Positions 1 through 8,256 are shown, counted from the stretch's first letter. The stretch: DNA of 14,122 nucleotides from Candidatus Nitrosymbiomonas sp. (GCA_020724185.1 DYHL01000012.1:7049-21170), one strand, 5' to 3'. The notes: a model not told the origin generated them from the letters alone. Made by a program: numbers and translations.

Positions 1-1065
1 CCATGTCGGCAGATCGCGTTGCTGGAAGGAGGACCTTACGTCTTCAAGGAGTGGGTGCCGGGCGATCGGATTGTCATGGAGCGCTTCGACCGGTACCGGT
101 GGGGTCCAGCCTTCTCGCCGAACCGTGGACCAGCCCACTTCCAGCGACTGGTCTTCAGGGTCGTACCTGAGGACGCGACGATGACGGCGGAGGTGGCCGC
201 CGGCAACGTGGACCTGACGTTCGACGTTACGCCGTCCGGCCTGCAGCAGCTCCGGGCCAACCCAAATGTGATCGTCATGCAGGCTCCCTCATACAGCGTT
301 CAGTATCTCGTCCTGAACATGGAGCGATGGTTCTTCCAGAGCACGAAGGTGCGCCAGGCAATAGCGCACAGCATAGACAAGGAAGCCATCGCGCGGGCTG
401 CTTGGCTGGGCGTCGGCCGACCTGTGGAAGGCCTCATCAGCGAGGCGACCATTGGGTTCTGGCCGGGAGTGAAGAACTACGCCTACACGTACAACGTTGA
501 GCGGGCCAAACAGCTCTTTGCCGAAGCCGGGTGGAGAGCCGGGCCAGACGGCATCCTGCGCCGGGACGGCGAACGCTTCGAGGTCACGCTGGTCACCTTC
601 TCGAACATTGACCAATGGCGCCGCGCCGGGATCATCGTGCAGAGCCAGCTCCGGCAAGTCGGGATTGACGTCAAGGTGGAGACGGCCGAGGTGGGAGCAG
701 CCTACGACCGCGCTCGGGCCGGAACCTTCGATGTCGGGATCTTCCGCAACACGTGGTGGTTAGGGCAGCCCTACCTGAACTTCCTGACCCACTCCGTAAA
801 CATCCCTGTCAGCAACTTCTCGCGGTGGGCCAACAGTGAGCTTGACAAGCTGCTGGAGACAGCAGGGGCGGCCATTGATGACGACGAGCGCGAGCAGGCG
901 CTCAACCGCGTGCAGCGTATAGTAGTTGAGTCCGCGGTCTGGGTTCCGCTGGTCTCCAACACGAGCCTGCTGGCTGCGAAGAAGTCAGTGGGCGGCCTGG
1001 AGGTGCTGGCGTCGCATCCCTGGTGGCCTCCTCACCTGAGGGCGCTCGCTCTTACGAGGAAGTAG
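1..1065 (+). CDS. ABC transporter substrate-binding protein, family 5 (peptide/nickel type), 3' part
   Basis: This is the C-terminal 354 residues of an extracytoplasmic solute-binding protein that would deliver peptides or similar solutes to the two permeases that follow. The reading frame is open from base 1, so the start and signal peptide lie upstream; the TTG at 19 is internal. Family-5 landmarks are visible: GGPYVFKEW near the left edge, a FDRYRWG segment, EVAAGNVDLTFDV, the conserved VRQAIAHSIDKEAIA helix, and NVERAKQLFAEAGW followed by a G-DGILRRDGE stretch. The end is intact (TAG), with a typical ASHPWWPPHLRAL tail. It is followed after 16 bases by a DppB-like permease. The family is clear; the ligand (di- or oligopeptide, or another solute) cannot be read from the sequence, although the downstream M20 peptidases favour a peptide or amide. 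Confidence 0.93.
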   Translation, partial: PCRQIALLEGGPYVFKEWVPGDRIVMERFDRYRWGPAFSPNRGPAHFQRLVFRVVPEDATMTAEVAAGNVDLTFDVTPSGLQQLRANPNVIVMQAPSYSVQYLVLNMERWFFQSTKVRQAIAHSIDKEAIARAAWLGVGRPVEGLISEATIGFWPGVKNYAYTYNVERAKQLFAEAGWRAGPDGILRRDGERFEVTLVTFSNIDQWRRAGIIVQSQLRQVGIDVKVETAEVGAAYDRARAGTFDVGIFRNTWWLGQPYLNFLTHSVNIPVSNFSRWANSELDKLLETAGAAIDDDEREQALNRVQRIVVESAVWVPLVSNTSLLAAKKSVGGLEVLASHPWWPPHLRALALTRK

Positions 1066-1081
1066 GCTCGACGAGGCCGGC

Positions 1082-2020
1082 ATGACCCGGTACGTCCTGC
1101 ACCGGCTGCTGGCCCTGATTCCCGTCGTTATCGGGGTCACCCTTGTCGTCTTCAGTCTCCTGCACCTGACGGGTGACCCCGTTCGACTGCTCTTCGGCCT
1201 CACCGTGCCTGAGGAGATCGTCCAGCAGCGCCGCGAAGAGCTGGGATTTGACCGCCCCGTGGCAGTCCAGTACCTGCGGTGGCTGGGGCGGGCAGTGCGC
1301 GGCGATCTGGGGATGTCCATTACCACCGGTGACCACGTCGTTGCGATGATCCGCCCGCGCATTGGCGCGACGCTGGAACTGACCGTCCTCGCTCTGCTCG
1401 TGACCCTGGCGGTAAGTCTGCCCGCCGGTGTGATCTCGGCGGTCCGCAGGAACACCGCCGTGGACAACCTGTCCAGGGTCGCGGCACTCTTCTGGGTGTC
1501 AATGCCCACCTTCTGGCTGGGCCTGCTGTTCATCATGGTCTTCGGGGTCTGGCTCGGGGTGCTGCCGATCTCCGGACGGGCTGGCGACGTCTGGACGCTG
1601 GAGGGGCTACGCAGCCGCGTGCTGCCGGTGCTGACCCTGGGCCTGCCGCCCGCGGCCCTGTTCACGCGTCTCACCCGGTCCAGCATGCTGGAGATCATCG
1701 GCGAGGAGTACATCCGGACGGCACGCAGCAAGGGGTTGGCCGAACGGGTCGTCGTAGTCCGCCACGCCCTGCGGAACGCGCTGATCCCGATTCTCACCTT
1801 GATCGGGCTGCGGCTTCCATGGCTGTTCGGCGGCGCAGTGATCACCGAGACGGTCTTCGCCTGGCCCGGCATGGGGCGGCTGTTGGTGGACGCGGTCATG
1901 AAGCGCGACTACCCCGTCGTGCAGGGCATCGTGGTGGCGATGGCCCTTCTGGTCGTCGCCAGTAGCCTGCTGGTGGACCTGCTCTACGCTGTGGTTGACC
2001 CGCGCATCCGGTATGAGTAG
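1082..2020 (+). CDS. ABC transporter permease, DppB/OppB type
   Basis: This is an inner-membrane permease of 312 residues, the usual DppB length. An N-terminal membrane helix (about residues 9-29) is followed by the typical LTGDPVRLLFG segment, then a soluble loop containing LGFDRPVAVQYLRWL and the conserved GDLGMSI. Further helices lie near 100-120, 135-160, 180-195, 240-258 and 280-305. The cytoplasmic EAA loop that contacts the ATPase is at about residues 210-236 (EYIRTARSKGL...RNALIP), followed by ETVFAWPGMGRL, the hallmark of DppB proteins. The ATG at 1082 has a modest GAGG site at 1073-1076. The end overlaps the next permease by eight bases, which indicates translational coupling. With its partner it forms the heterodimeric channel for the solute brought by the upstream binding protein. 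Specificity is unknown. Confidence 0.95.
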   Translation: MTRYVLHRLLALIPVVIGVTLVVFSLLHLTGDPVRLLFGLTVPEEIVQQRREELGFDRPVAVQYLRWLGRAVRGDLGMSITTGDHVVAMIRPRIGATLELTVLALLVTLAVSLPAGVISAVRRNTAVDNLSRVAALFWVSMPTFWLGLLFIMVFGVWLGVLPISGRAGDVWTLEGLRSRVLPVLTLGLPPAALFTRLTRSSMLEIIGEEYIRTARSKGLAERVVVVRHALRNALIPILTLIGLRLPWLFGGAVITETVFAWPGMGRLLVDAVMKRDYPVVQGIVVAMALLVVASSLLVDLLYAVVDPRIRYE

Positions 2021-2885
2021 GATGCGGCCCGCTCTACTTGCCTCGCCGACCGTTTGGACCCTGCGGCGGCTGTGGCGTAACCGCCTCATGCTCGTGGGCG
2101 CGGTGCTGGTGCTGGCCGTGGCGGTGGCCGCGCTGCTGGCGGGCCACCTCGCGCCGTACGATCCGATCGCGCTCGACATCGAAGCCCTGTTGACCCCACC
2201 CGGAGCGAAGCACCTGTTTGGTACCGACGAACTCGGGCGTGACATCTTCAGCCGGGTGATCTATGGGACGCGCTTCGCGCTACTCATCGGCGTGGCGGTT
2301 GTGCTCATCGAGGCGGTCATCGGCATCGTGTTTGGTGCCTGCGCCGCCTACTTCGGCGGCTGGCTGGACACCCTGCTGATGCGCCTGGTGGACATCATGC
2401 TCGCTATCCCGACGCTGGTGCTGGCGCTGGCGATCGCCGGCGTCCTGGGCGGCGGGCTCGGCAACATGATCCTGGCCATCGGCATCACCGGGTGGAGGGA
2501 GTTCGCCCGCCTGATCCGGGGGCAGGTTCTGGTGATCAGGACATCCACGTACGTGGAGGCTGCCAGGGCCATGGGAGCCGGGGACGCCCGGATCCTGGGT
2601 CATCACATCCTGCCCAACGCGCTGGGCACTGTGGTCGTCTACACCTCGCTGGAGATGCCTGCGGCGTTGCTGTGGGCTGCCTCGCTGAGCTTCCTGGGGC
2701 TCGGCGCCCAGCCGCCGACTCCTGAGTGGGGCGCGATGATCGCCGAAGGGCGGGGGTTCGTGGGCCAGGCCTGGTGGGTGTCAACATTCCCAGGGCTTGC
2801 CATCATGACGACCGTGCTGGGGTTCAACTTCCTGGGTGATGGGCTGCGCGACCTGCTCGACCCGCGCACGGCGAGGGGTCTGTAG
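2013..2885 (+). CDS. ABC transporter permease, DppC/OppC type
   Basis: This is the second membrane subunit of the importer, 290 residues from the ATG at 2013. The N-terminal cytoplasmic segment and first helix (about 25-45) lead to the family signature HLFGTDELGRDIFSR (67-81) and further helices at about 88-112, 127-150, 205-225 and 255-275. The EAA loop is at about 180-204 (YVEAARAMGAGDARILGHHILPNALG). The SLSFLGLGAQPPTPEWG segment (225-239) is also diagnostic of DppC. The ATG overlaps the upstream stop (ATGAGTAG at 2013-2020), so it is probably translated by coupling. A TTG at 1995 and an ATG at 2022 are in-frame alternatives, and no strong ribosome site separates them. It is followed by a peptidase gene rather than the usual dppD/dppF ATPases, which are not in this window. 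Confidence 0.95.
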   Translation: MSRMRPALLASPTVWTLRRLWRNRLMLVGAVLVLAVAVAALLAGHLAPYDPIALDIEALLTPPGAKHLFGTDELGRDIFSRVIYGTRFALLIGVAVVLIEAVIGIVFGACAAYFGGWLDTLLMRLVDIMLAIPTLVLALAIAGVLGGGLGNMILAIGITGWREFARLIRGQVLVIRTSTYVEAARAMGAGDARILGHHILPNALGTVVVYTSLEMPAALLWAASLSFLGLGAQPPTPEWGAMIAEGRGFVGQAWWVSTFPGLAIMTTVLGFNFLGDGLRDLLDPRTARGL

Positions 2886-2909
2886 GTCAGGCAGGGACGC
2901 GGGGGCCGC

Positions 2910-4142
2910 ATGGGTACGACGGTGCACAGGCTGATAGACCAGGTGGCACGGGACGGTGACGATATCGTCGCGCTGGCCCAGCGGTTGATCCGCATTCCAA
3001 CCGAGAACCCTCCAGGAGAGGTGACGGCCGCCGCGGCCTTCGTGGCTGAGACCCTTGAAGGATGGGGAATCCGGCCGGTCTGGCACGAGCCGTCGCCCGG
3101 CCGCGTCAACCTTGTGGCCTCGCTTGGCCCGGGCGGTGGTCGGACGCTCATTCTCAACGGGCATCTCGATGTCGTGCCAGCCGGTGACCATGCACGATGG
3201 GCGCGTCCGCCCTTCGGCGCCGAACTTGCCGACGGACTGCTCTGGGGCCGAGGCGCCGTGGACATGAAGGGCGGTGTGGCGGCGCTGCTGGGTGCGGTCA
3301 GGGCGCTGCGCAACGCAGACCTGCCCGGCCGGATCGTCCTCACCCTGGTGCCGGACGAGGAAACTGGAGGTCGGTGGGGGAGCCGCTGGCTGCTGGAGAA
3401 TGCTGGTCTGGCCGGCGACGGCTGCCTGATCGCGGAGCCCTCTGGGCCAAGTGTGAGCACGATCGGACAGCGGGGGGCGCTGTGGTTGCGTCTCTCGGCC
3501 TCAGGAGTGCCGGCACACGGCAGCTTGAGCCCGTATGTCGGCAGGAACGCCGTGATCGAGATGATCGGTGTCTTGCCCGGCATCCTGCACGTGGCTGGGC
3601 GTCGTGGGGCGTTCCCAGAAGAGCTGCAGGGCATCCTCGCGGAGTCTAAGGCGTGGATGGCCTCGCTGGCCGGCGAGGCCGCGACCGCCGCCCTCGACCA
3701 TGTGACCGTCAACGTCGGCGTCCTGCGCGGCGGGACCAAGGTCAACGTTGTCCCTGACCAGGCCATGGCCGAGATTGACATACGCGTGCCGATCGGCTGC
3801 TCTGCGGCCGGCCTGCGGCAGGAGATCGAGGCGTTGCTGGCAGGGACCGGGGTGTCCGTTGAGGCGCTGGACTTCTCCGAGCCCAACTACACCATGCCTG
3901 ATGCGCGCGTCGCTAGGGCCCTGGCTGCCGGCGTCACCGCGGTGCTGGGCGTGCCGCCCGCGTTCCTGCTGCAGTGGGCCACCAGCGACGCGCGTCACTT
4001 CAGGGCTGCAGGAATCCCTGTAGTGCAGTACGGTCCGTCTGGCCAGGGCATCCATGGGTTCAACGAGGCCGTTCCGGTCGAGCACCTGGTCCGCTGCGCG
4101 CAGGTCTACGCGGCTACCGCACTTGCCTTCTTCGACCTCTGA
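2910..4142 (+). CDS. M20 family metallopeptidase / deacylase (ArgE/DapE type)
   Basis: This is a 410-residue cytoplasmic zinc hydrolase of the ArgE/DapE/ACY1 group, which cleaves amide bonds in dipeptides, N-acyl amino acids or related compounds. All expected metal and catalytic positions can be seen: H85 and D87 in NGHLDVVP, D118 in WGRGAVDMKGG, E150 and E151 in PDEETGG, E176 in IAEPSG, and H382 in GQGIHGFNE. The lid/dimerisation domain shows PAHGS (H203) and GGTKVNVVPDQA (274-284), followed by SDARHFR near 359. The ATG at 2910 gives the usual family length; purine-rich stretches at 2892-2897 and 2901-2905 precede it. It lies 24 bases after the DppC-like gene and 48 before a second M20 gene, so it probably acts on the imported solute. 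It could be a succinyl-diaminopimelate desuccinylase or acetylornithine deacetylase, but the transporter context favours catabolism. Confidence 0.93.
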   Translation: MGTTVHRLIDQVARDGDDIVALAQRLIRIPTENPPGEVTAAAAFVAETLEGWGIRPVWHEPSPGRVNLVASLGPGGGRTLILNGHLDVVPAGDHARWARPPFGAELADGLLWGRGAVDMKGGVAALLGAVRALRNADLPGRIVLTLVPDEETGGRWGSRWLLENAGLAGDGCLIAEPSGPSVSTIGQRGALWLRLSASGVPAHGSLSPYVGRNAVIEMIGVLPGILHVAGRRGAFPEELQGILAESKAWMASLAGEAATAALDHVTVNVGVLRGGTKVNVVPDQAMAEIDIRVPIGCSAAGLRQEIEALLAGTGVSVEALDFSEPNYTMPDARVARALAAGVTAVLGVPPAFLLQWATSDARHFRAAGIPVVQYGPSGQGIHGFNEAVPVEHLVRCAQVYAATALAFFDL

Positions 4143-4174
4143 GACAGATGCCGTTGCGCGCTTACGCGATCACA

Positions 4175-4180
4175 GGGAGG
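4175..4180 (+). promoter_or_regulatory. Ribosome binding site supporting a GTG start
   Basis: GGGAGG lies ten bases before the GTG at 4191. No ATG gives a better start, so this site decides the start of the second M20 peptidase gene. Confidence 0.7.
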
Positions 4181-4190
4181 TTGGTGCATC

Positions 4191-5549
4191 GTGACCGAGT
4201 CAGTGCGAAAGATTGACGCATTCCTATCCGAGGGACTGGATGGCTACATAGCCGAGACGGCCCGGCTCTGCGCGCAGCCAAGCATCTCGGCGCAGGGCAT
4301 CGGGCTTCCTGAGTGCGCGGGCCTTGTGGCAGGGCTCCTCGAACAGCGGGGATTCCAGGTCTGGCGCATTCCCACCGCGGGCGCTCCCGTGGTGGTGGGC
4401 CGGCTGCAGGGGCGATCGCCAAGGACACTGCTCTTCTACAACCATTACGACGTTCAACCGCCAGAGCCGCTGGACCTCTGGACCTCTCCTCCGTTTGAGC
4501 CCGTTGTGCGCGACGGGGCCCTCTACGCCCGCGGTGCCAAGGACGACAAGGGAGAGTTCGTGGCGCGCCTGGCCGCGGTGGACGCGGTGCGCGCGGCGCA
4601 CGGCGGGATTCCGCCATGCGGCGTGCTGTTTGTGGTGGAGGGGCAGGAGGAGATCGGGAGCCCGCACATCGCGCAGTTCGTCCAGGATCACAAGGACCTA
4701 CTCTCCTGCCACGGCGCGGTCTGGGAAGAGGGAGGAACCGACGCCGATGGGCGGCCGCAAGTCTCGCTGGGTAGGCGCGGGGTTCTGGAGGTCGATCTGA
4801 GCGTCGAGACCATGCGGGTGGATGCTCACTCCGGGCAGGCCGATGTACTTCCCAACGCCGCCTGGCGGCTGCTGCGCGCGCTGGCGAGTCTGAAGGGAAC
4901 TGACGAGCGCATCCGCATACCGGGTTTCTATAATGACGTCCAGCCGCCGTCTCCGAGGGACATCGCGATGCTCGATGCGCTGCCGGATTACGAACCTCAC
5001 CTGCGGGCCACCTACGGCGTGAGGGAGTTCGTCCTGGGCCGGTCGGGCCGGGCCCTCAACCACGCGGTGTTTGAGCCGACCTGCAACATCCAGGGGCTGA
5101 CCGCGGGGTATCAGGGTCCCGGCGCCAAGACGGTCATACCAGCGCGCGCGAAGGCCAAGCTCGACTTCCGCCTGCTGCCCGACCAGGATCCGGACGACAT
5201 CTTTGCCCGGCTGAAGCGTCACCTTGACGCAGAGAGGTTCGGCGATGTCGAGGTTACATGGATAGGGGCCATGTGGCCGTCCAGGGTGTCGGTGGACGAT
5301 CCGCTCGTGGCCCTGACCGCGCGGACCGGCGAAGAGGTATACGGGCTGCCCGGTCTGCTTCTACCCCTGGGTGGTGGGAGCAGCCCCTTCTACGCCTTTG
5401 CCAAACCGCTGGGGATTCCGGTGGTGACCGCGGGCGTGGGCTACGGCCGCAACCGCACGCATGCACCAGACGAGCACGTGCGTCTGGGCGATCTACTCAA
5501 TGCGGCCCGTCACATCGCGCGGATCCTCGAAGGGTTTGGTGACCTTTAG
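4191..5549 (+). CDS. M20 family dipeptidase (CNDP-like)
   Basis: This is a 452-residue zinc dipeptidase of the M20 branch related to carnosine/Cys-Gly dipeptidases, distinct from the preceding ArgE-like gene. The metal-binding frame is complete: H85 and D87 in YNHYDVQPP, D118 in ARGAKDDKGEF, E153 and E154 in EGQEEIGSP, acidic residues E179/E180 where many relatives have Asp, and H424 in RNRTHAPDEHV. The dimerisation domain has DAHSG (H213), NIQGLTAGYQGPGAKTVIP and KLDFRLLPDQDPDDI. GGGSSPFYAFAKPLGIP (393-410) is also typical of the group. No signal peptide is seen, so the protein is cytoplasmic. It starts with GTG. Together with the ArgE-like enzyme it suggests stepwise hydrolysis of short peptides brought in by the ABC importer. 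The exact substrate is unknown. Confidence 0.93.
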   Translation: MTESVRKIDAFLSEGLDGYIAETARLCAQPSISAQGIGLPECAGLVAGLLEQRGFQVWRIPTAGAPVVVGRLQGRSPRTLLFYNHYDVQPPEPLDLWTSPPFEPVVRDGALYARGAKDDKGEFVARLAAVDAVRAAHGGIPPCGVLFVVEGQEEIGSPHIAQFVQDHKDLLSCHGAVWEEGGTDADGRPQVSLGRRGVLEVDLSVETMRVDAHSGQADVLPNAAWRLLRALASLKGTDERIRIPGFYNDVQPPSPRDIAMLDALPDYEPHLRATYGVREFVLGRSGRALNHAVFEPTCNIQGLTAGYQGPGAKTVIPARAKAKLDFRLLPDQDPDDIFARLKRHLDAERFGDVEVTWIGAMWPSRVSVDDPLVALTARTGEEVYGLPGLLLPLGGGSSPFYAFAKPLGIPVVTAGVGYGRNRTHAPDEHVRLGDLLNAARHIARILEGFGDL

Positions 5550-5556
5550 TGCGCGG

Positions 5557-5563
5557 GGAGGGG
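5557..5563 (+). promoter_or_regulatory. Ribosome binding site of the aldo/keto reductase gene
   Basis: GGAGGGG lies seven bases before the ATG at 5571. This favours that ATG over the in-frame TTG immediately before it at 5568. Confidence 0.65.
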
Positions 5564-5570
5564 ATGCTTG

Positions 5571-6518
5571 ATGGAGACGAGGCGGTTGGGCCGCAGCGGA
5601 CCAGCGCTTTCGGTCATTGGCTTCGGGGCCTGGGCGATCGGCGGAGGCGGATACGCCTACGGCTGGGGCCCACAGGATGACGCGGAATCCATCGCCGCCA
5701 TCCACCGGGCGTTGGCCTATGGCGTCAACTGGATTGACACGGCCCCTGTCTACGGACTCGGACACTCGGAGGAGGTCGTGGCCCGGGCACTGGCCGGAAC
5801 ATCCGACCGCCCGTTTGTCGCCACCAAGTGCGGCCTCGTCTGGGATGGTAACGGGAACATCCGCAATGATCTCCGGCCTGCGTCCATCCGCAGGGAGGTG
5901 GAGGCTTCGCTCCGGCGCTTGAGGGTGGACGTCATTGACCTCTACCAGTGTCACTGGCCGGATCCGGCGACACCCATCGAGGAGACATGGCAGACGATGG
6001 CAGCCCTCCAGGACGAGGGTAAGGTTCGCCACATAGGCACATCCAATTTCGACGTCCTGCTCCTGGAGCGATGCCTGGCAGTCCGGCACGTGGACTCGCT
6101 GCAGCCGCCCTACTCGCTGCTCCGGCGGGGGGTGGAGCGAGATTTGCTGCCCTTCTGTGCCAGGCGAGGTATCGGCGTCATCGCCTACAGCCCGATGGCC
6201 TCGGGAGTGCTGACCGGCCGCTTCGACCCGGTGCGGCTTGCACCGGAAGATTGGCGGCGAAACGCCGCCGATTTCCAGGGCGCTCGGCTGCGGCAAGGCC
6301 TGGCACTTGTGGATCGGTTGTGTCCCATCGCCGCAGGGTGCGGCAAGACGCTAGGACAACTGGCGATCGCCTGGGTACTCAGCCGGCCCGAGGTGACCAG
6401 CGCCATCGTAGGCGCCCGCCGGCCGGTCCAGGTTGAGGAGAACACGGGCGCGGCCGGATGGCACCTCACGGCCGAGGATTTGGCAGAGATCGAGCGCGCG
6501 AGTGCTGAGGTGTTGTGA
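5571..6518 (+). CDS. Aldo/keto reductase
   Basis: This is a 315-residue NAD(P)H-dependent oxidoreductase with the (beta/alpha)8 fold, which reduces aldehydes or ketones to alcohols or runs in reverse. The catalytic tetrad is intact: D56 in NWIDTAPVYG, Y61 in the same motif, K86 in VATKCG and H128 in YQCHWPDP. The family signatures RRLGRSG (N-terminal), IGTSNF (155-160), QPPYSLLRRGVE (178-189) and the C-terminal cofactor segment AIVGARRPVQVEEN (278-291) are all present. It belongs to the YajO/Tas-like group often annotated generically. The gene follows the dipeptidase by 21 bases, and its stop shares one base with the next start (TGATG), so it is in the same operon. A role in processing a carbonyl compound from the imported substrate is inferred from position only. 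Confidence 0.94.
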   Translation: METRRLGRSGPALSVIGFGAWAIGGGGYAYGWGPQDDAESIAAIHRALAYGVNWIDTAPVYGLGHSEEVVARALAGTSDRPFVATKCGLVWDGNGNIRNDLRPASIRREVEASLRRLRVDVIDLYQCHWPDPATPIEETWQTMAALQDEGKVRHIGTSNFDVLLLERCLAVRHVDSLQPPYSLLRRGVERDLLPFCARRGIGVIAYSPMASGVLTGRFDPVRLAPEDWRRNAADFQGARLRQGLALVDRLCPIAAGCGKTLGQLAIAWVLSRPEVTSAIVGARRPVQVEENTGAAGWHLTAEDLAEIERASAEVL

Positions 6519-7411
6519 TGTCCTTGCCACCGATCGGTTTCATCGGTCCTGGCCTCATGGGGATGCCCATGGCGCGGAGCCTCCTGCGCAAGGGGTTTCG
6601 GGTCACCGTTGTGTGCCACCGCGACCTGAACGCGCCGGCGGCGCTTGCCGCGCTGGGCGCCGGGATCGTGGCCTCGCCGGTCGAACTAGACGGCCGGGTC
6701 GAGGTGGTGATCCTGATGCTGCCGACCTCGCGCGAGGTGGAGGAAGTGGTCCTTGGCGCCGGTGGGCTCGCAGGGGTCTTGCGACCTGGGCAGACCATCG
6801 TGGACATGGGGACGAGCGATCCGGCCTCCACGCGCCGCATCGCCGCGGCCCTCGCCACCCAGGGCGTCGCGTTCATTGACGCGCCGGTTACCGGTGGGGT
6901 AGGGGGCGCGGAAGCCGGAACCCTGACCATCATGGCCGGCGGTCCGGCCGAGGTGGTCGAGCGGATCCGACCCGTGCTGGCGGCCATGGGAAGCGTTGTG
7001 GTGCATGTTGGCGAGGCCGGAGCCGGTCATGTGGTGAAGCTGTTGAACAACATGATCTCGATCTCAACGACGGCGTTGATCGCCGAGGCGCTGACGCTTG
7101 CCGAGCGCTCGGGCATCACGCCGTCCACGGTCTTTGAGGTCCTCGAGCATGGGTCTGCCAATAGCGCCACGCTCCGTGGCGTGGCCGCCCGGCTCAGGGA
7201 GGGGCGATTCGCGCCCGGTTTCAAGCTGGCGCTGGCCCGCAAGGACCTGCGCCTGGCCGAGGCGCTGGCCGAGGCCGTGGGCGCACGCCTGGAGGTCACG
7301 ACGGCGGCCCGCGCCGCCTACGACCGCGCCTGCGACGCGGGTATGGGGGATCTTGACGTCGCGGCGATCGCGGCGATGGAGCCCCGCAGGGACAGCGAAG
7401 AGGCGGGTTAG
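6518..7411 (+). CDS. NAD(P)-dependent oxidoreductase, 3-hydroxyisobutyrate dehydrogenase family
   Basis: This is a 297-residue beta-hydroxyacid dehydrogenase, which interconverts a beta-hydroxy acid and the semialdehyde (as in 3-hydroxyisobutyrate dehydrogenase or tartronate-semialdehyde reductase). The Rossmann motif GFIGPGLMG (G10, G12, G15) opens the protein. The substrate-binding motif reads DAPVTGG (121-127, with Thr where Ser is commonest). The catalytic helix AGAGHVVKLLNN has K174 and N178, and a RKDLRLA segment lies at 241-247. The ATG at 6518 has GAGGTG five bases upstream (6507-6512); a GTG at 6515 is less well spaced. It overlaps the reductase stop by one base and ends tail to tail with a paralogue, overlapping it by four bases. 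The substrate cannot be assigned. Confidence 0.93.
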   Translation: MSLPPIGFIGPGLMGMPMARSLLRKGFRVTVVCHRDLNAPAALAALGAGIVASPVELDGRVEVVILMLPTSREVEEVVLGAGGLAGVLRPGQTIVDMGTSDPASTRRIAAALATQGVAFIDAPVTGGVGGAEAGTLTIMAGGPAEVVERIRPVLAAMGSVVVHVGEAGAGHVVKLLNNMISISTTALIAEALTLAERSGITPSTVFEVLEHGSANSATLRGVAARLREGRFAPGFKLALARKDLRLAEALAEAVGARLEVTTAARAAYDRACDAGMGDLDVAAIAAMEPRRDSEEAG

Positions 7412-8256
7412 GTCCGGAGCAGCTTGTGTAGCGCCGAGTGATCCAGGTCGCCGTCGCCCTGGTCCACCAGGGTCTGGAAGCGCGCGGCGATGCTCTCCAG
7501 GTGCGGCAGCCGCGCGCCCACCGATGACGCCAGGCCCATGGCCAGAAGCAGATCTTTGAGATGCGTCCTGGCCTTGCCCCCGGGCGCGTAGGCACGGTTG
7601 ATCATCCGCGTGCCGTGGATCTGGAGCACCCTGGAGTCCGCGAACCCTCCACGCAGGGCCTGCTGCACGGCGCCGGGGTCGAGACCGCACCTCTCGGCGA
7701 GCGTCAGCGCTTCGGCCACGGCCTCGATGGCGAGCCCCACGACGATCTGGTTGATGACCTTGGTCGTGTGGCCGGCCCCGGGCGGGCCGACGTGAACGAC
7801 GTTGCCACCCAGTGCCTCGAGCACGGGACGAGCGCGCGCTACGTCTTCTGCAGATCCCCCTACCATGATGGCCAGCGTGCCCGACGCAGCGCCTTCCGGG
7901 CCGCCTGAGACCGGCGCGTCCACCCAGCCGATTCCGCGCGCCGCCAACCTCGCTGCATGCGCCACGGACCTCGTCGGGTCGGAGGATCCCATGTCGAGCA
8001 CGAGACGCAAAGGAAGCAGATGCGGTTCAAGCCGGCCGAGCACCGCGTCCGTCGCGCTTGAATCCTCCAGCATGAAGAGCGAGACTTCTGCCGCGGCCGC
8101 GTCCTGGAGGTTCTGGCAGAGAGGGATGCCCGCGACCAGGTCCTCGGGTAGCCGCGATCGGTTCCATCCGCGCACATCGAACCCCTTGGAGATCAGCCGC
8201 CTGGCCATCGGTCGGCCCATGAGGCCCAGGCCCAGGATCGAGATGGTGGGAAGCAT
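7408..8256 (-). CDS. NAD(P)-dependent oxidoreductase, 3-hydroxyisobutyrate dehydrogenase family (second copy)
   Basis: This is a 282-residue beta-hydroxyacid dehydrogenase and the only - strand gene. The nucleotide-binding motif ILGLGLMGRPMA (G9, G11, G14) is followed by WNR (31-33) at the end of the second strand, a pattern often linked to NADP(H) binding. The family motifs DAPVSGG (113-119), PGAGHTTKVINQ with catalytic K166 and N169, and HLKDL (232-236) are all present. The reverse-strand start at 8256 has AAGGAG ten bases upstream. It is clearly homologous to the + strand neighbour but diverged along its length, so the pair is an old duplication or two independently acquired relatives, not a recent inverted copy. 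Being divergent from pgsB, it may be expressed separately from both flanking operons. The substrate is unknown. Confidence 0.92.
   Translation of the reverse strand: MLPTISILGLGLMGRPMARRLISKGFDVRGWNRSRLPEDLVAGIPLCQNLQDAAAAEVSLFMLEDSSATDAVLGRLEPHLLPLRLVLDMGSSDPTRSVAHAARLAARGIGWVDAPVSGGPEGAASGTLAIMVGGSAEDVARARPVLEALGGNVVHVGPPGAGHTTKVINQIVVGLAIEAVAEALTLAERCGLDPGAVQQALRGGFADSRVLQIHGTRMINRAYAPGGKARTHLKDLLLAMGLASSVGARLPHLESIAARFQTLVDQGDGDLDHSALHKLLRT

Noticed and set aside
985..1899. A 304-codon open frame on the - strand
   Set aside because: It is antisense to a DppB-like permease with full family motifs; its composition is low-complexity Arg/Ser/Thr-rich and it has no homologous features.
2639..3886. 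A 415-codon open frame on the - strand
   Set aside because: It lies antisense to the DppC-like and ArgE-like genes, is rich in Ser, Pro, Arg and Thr with no recognisable motifs, and is the usual product of high-GC codon structure.
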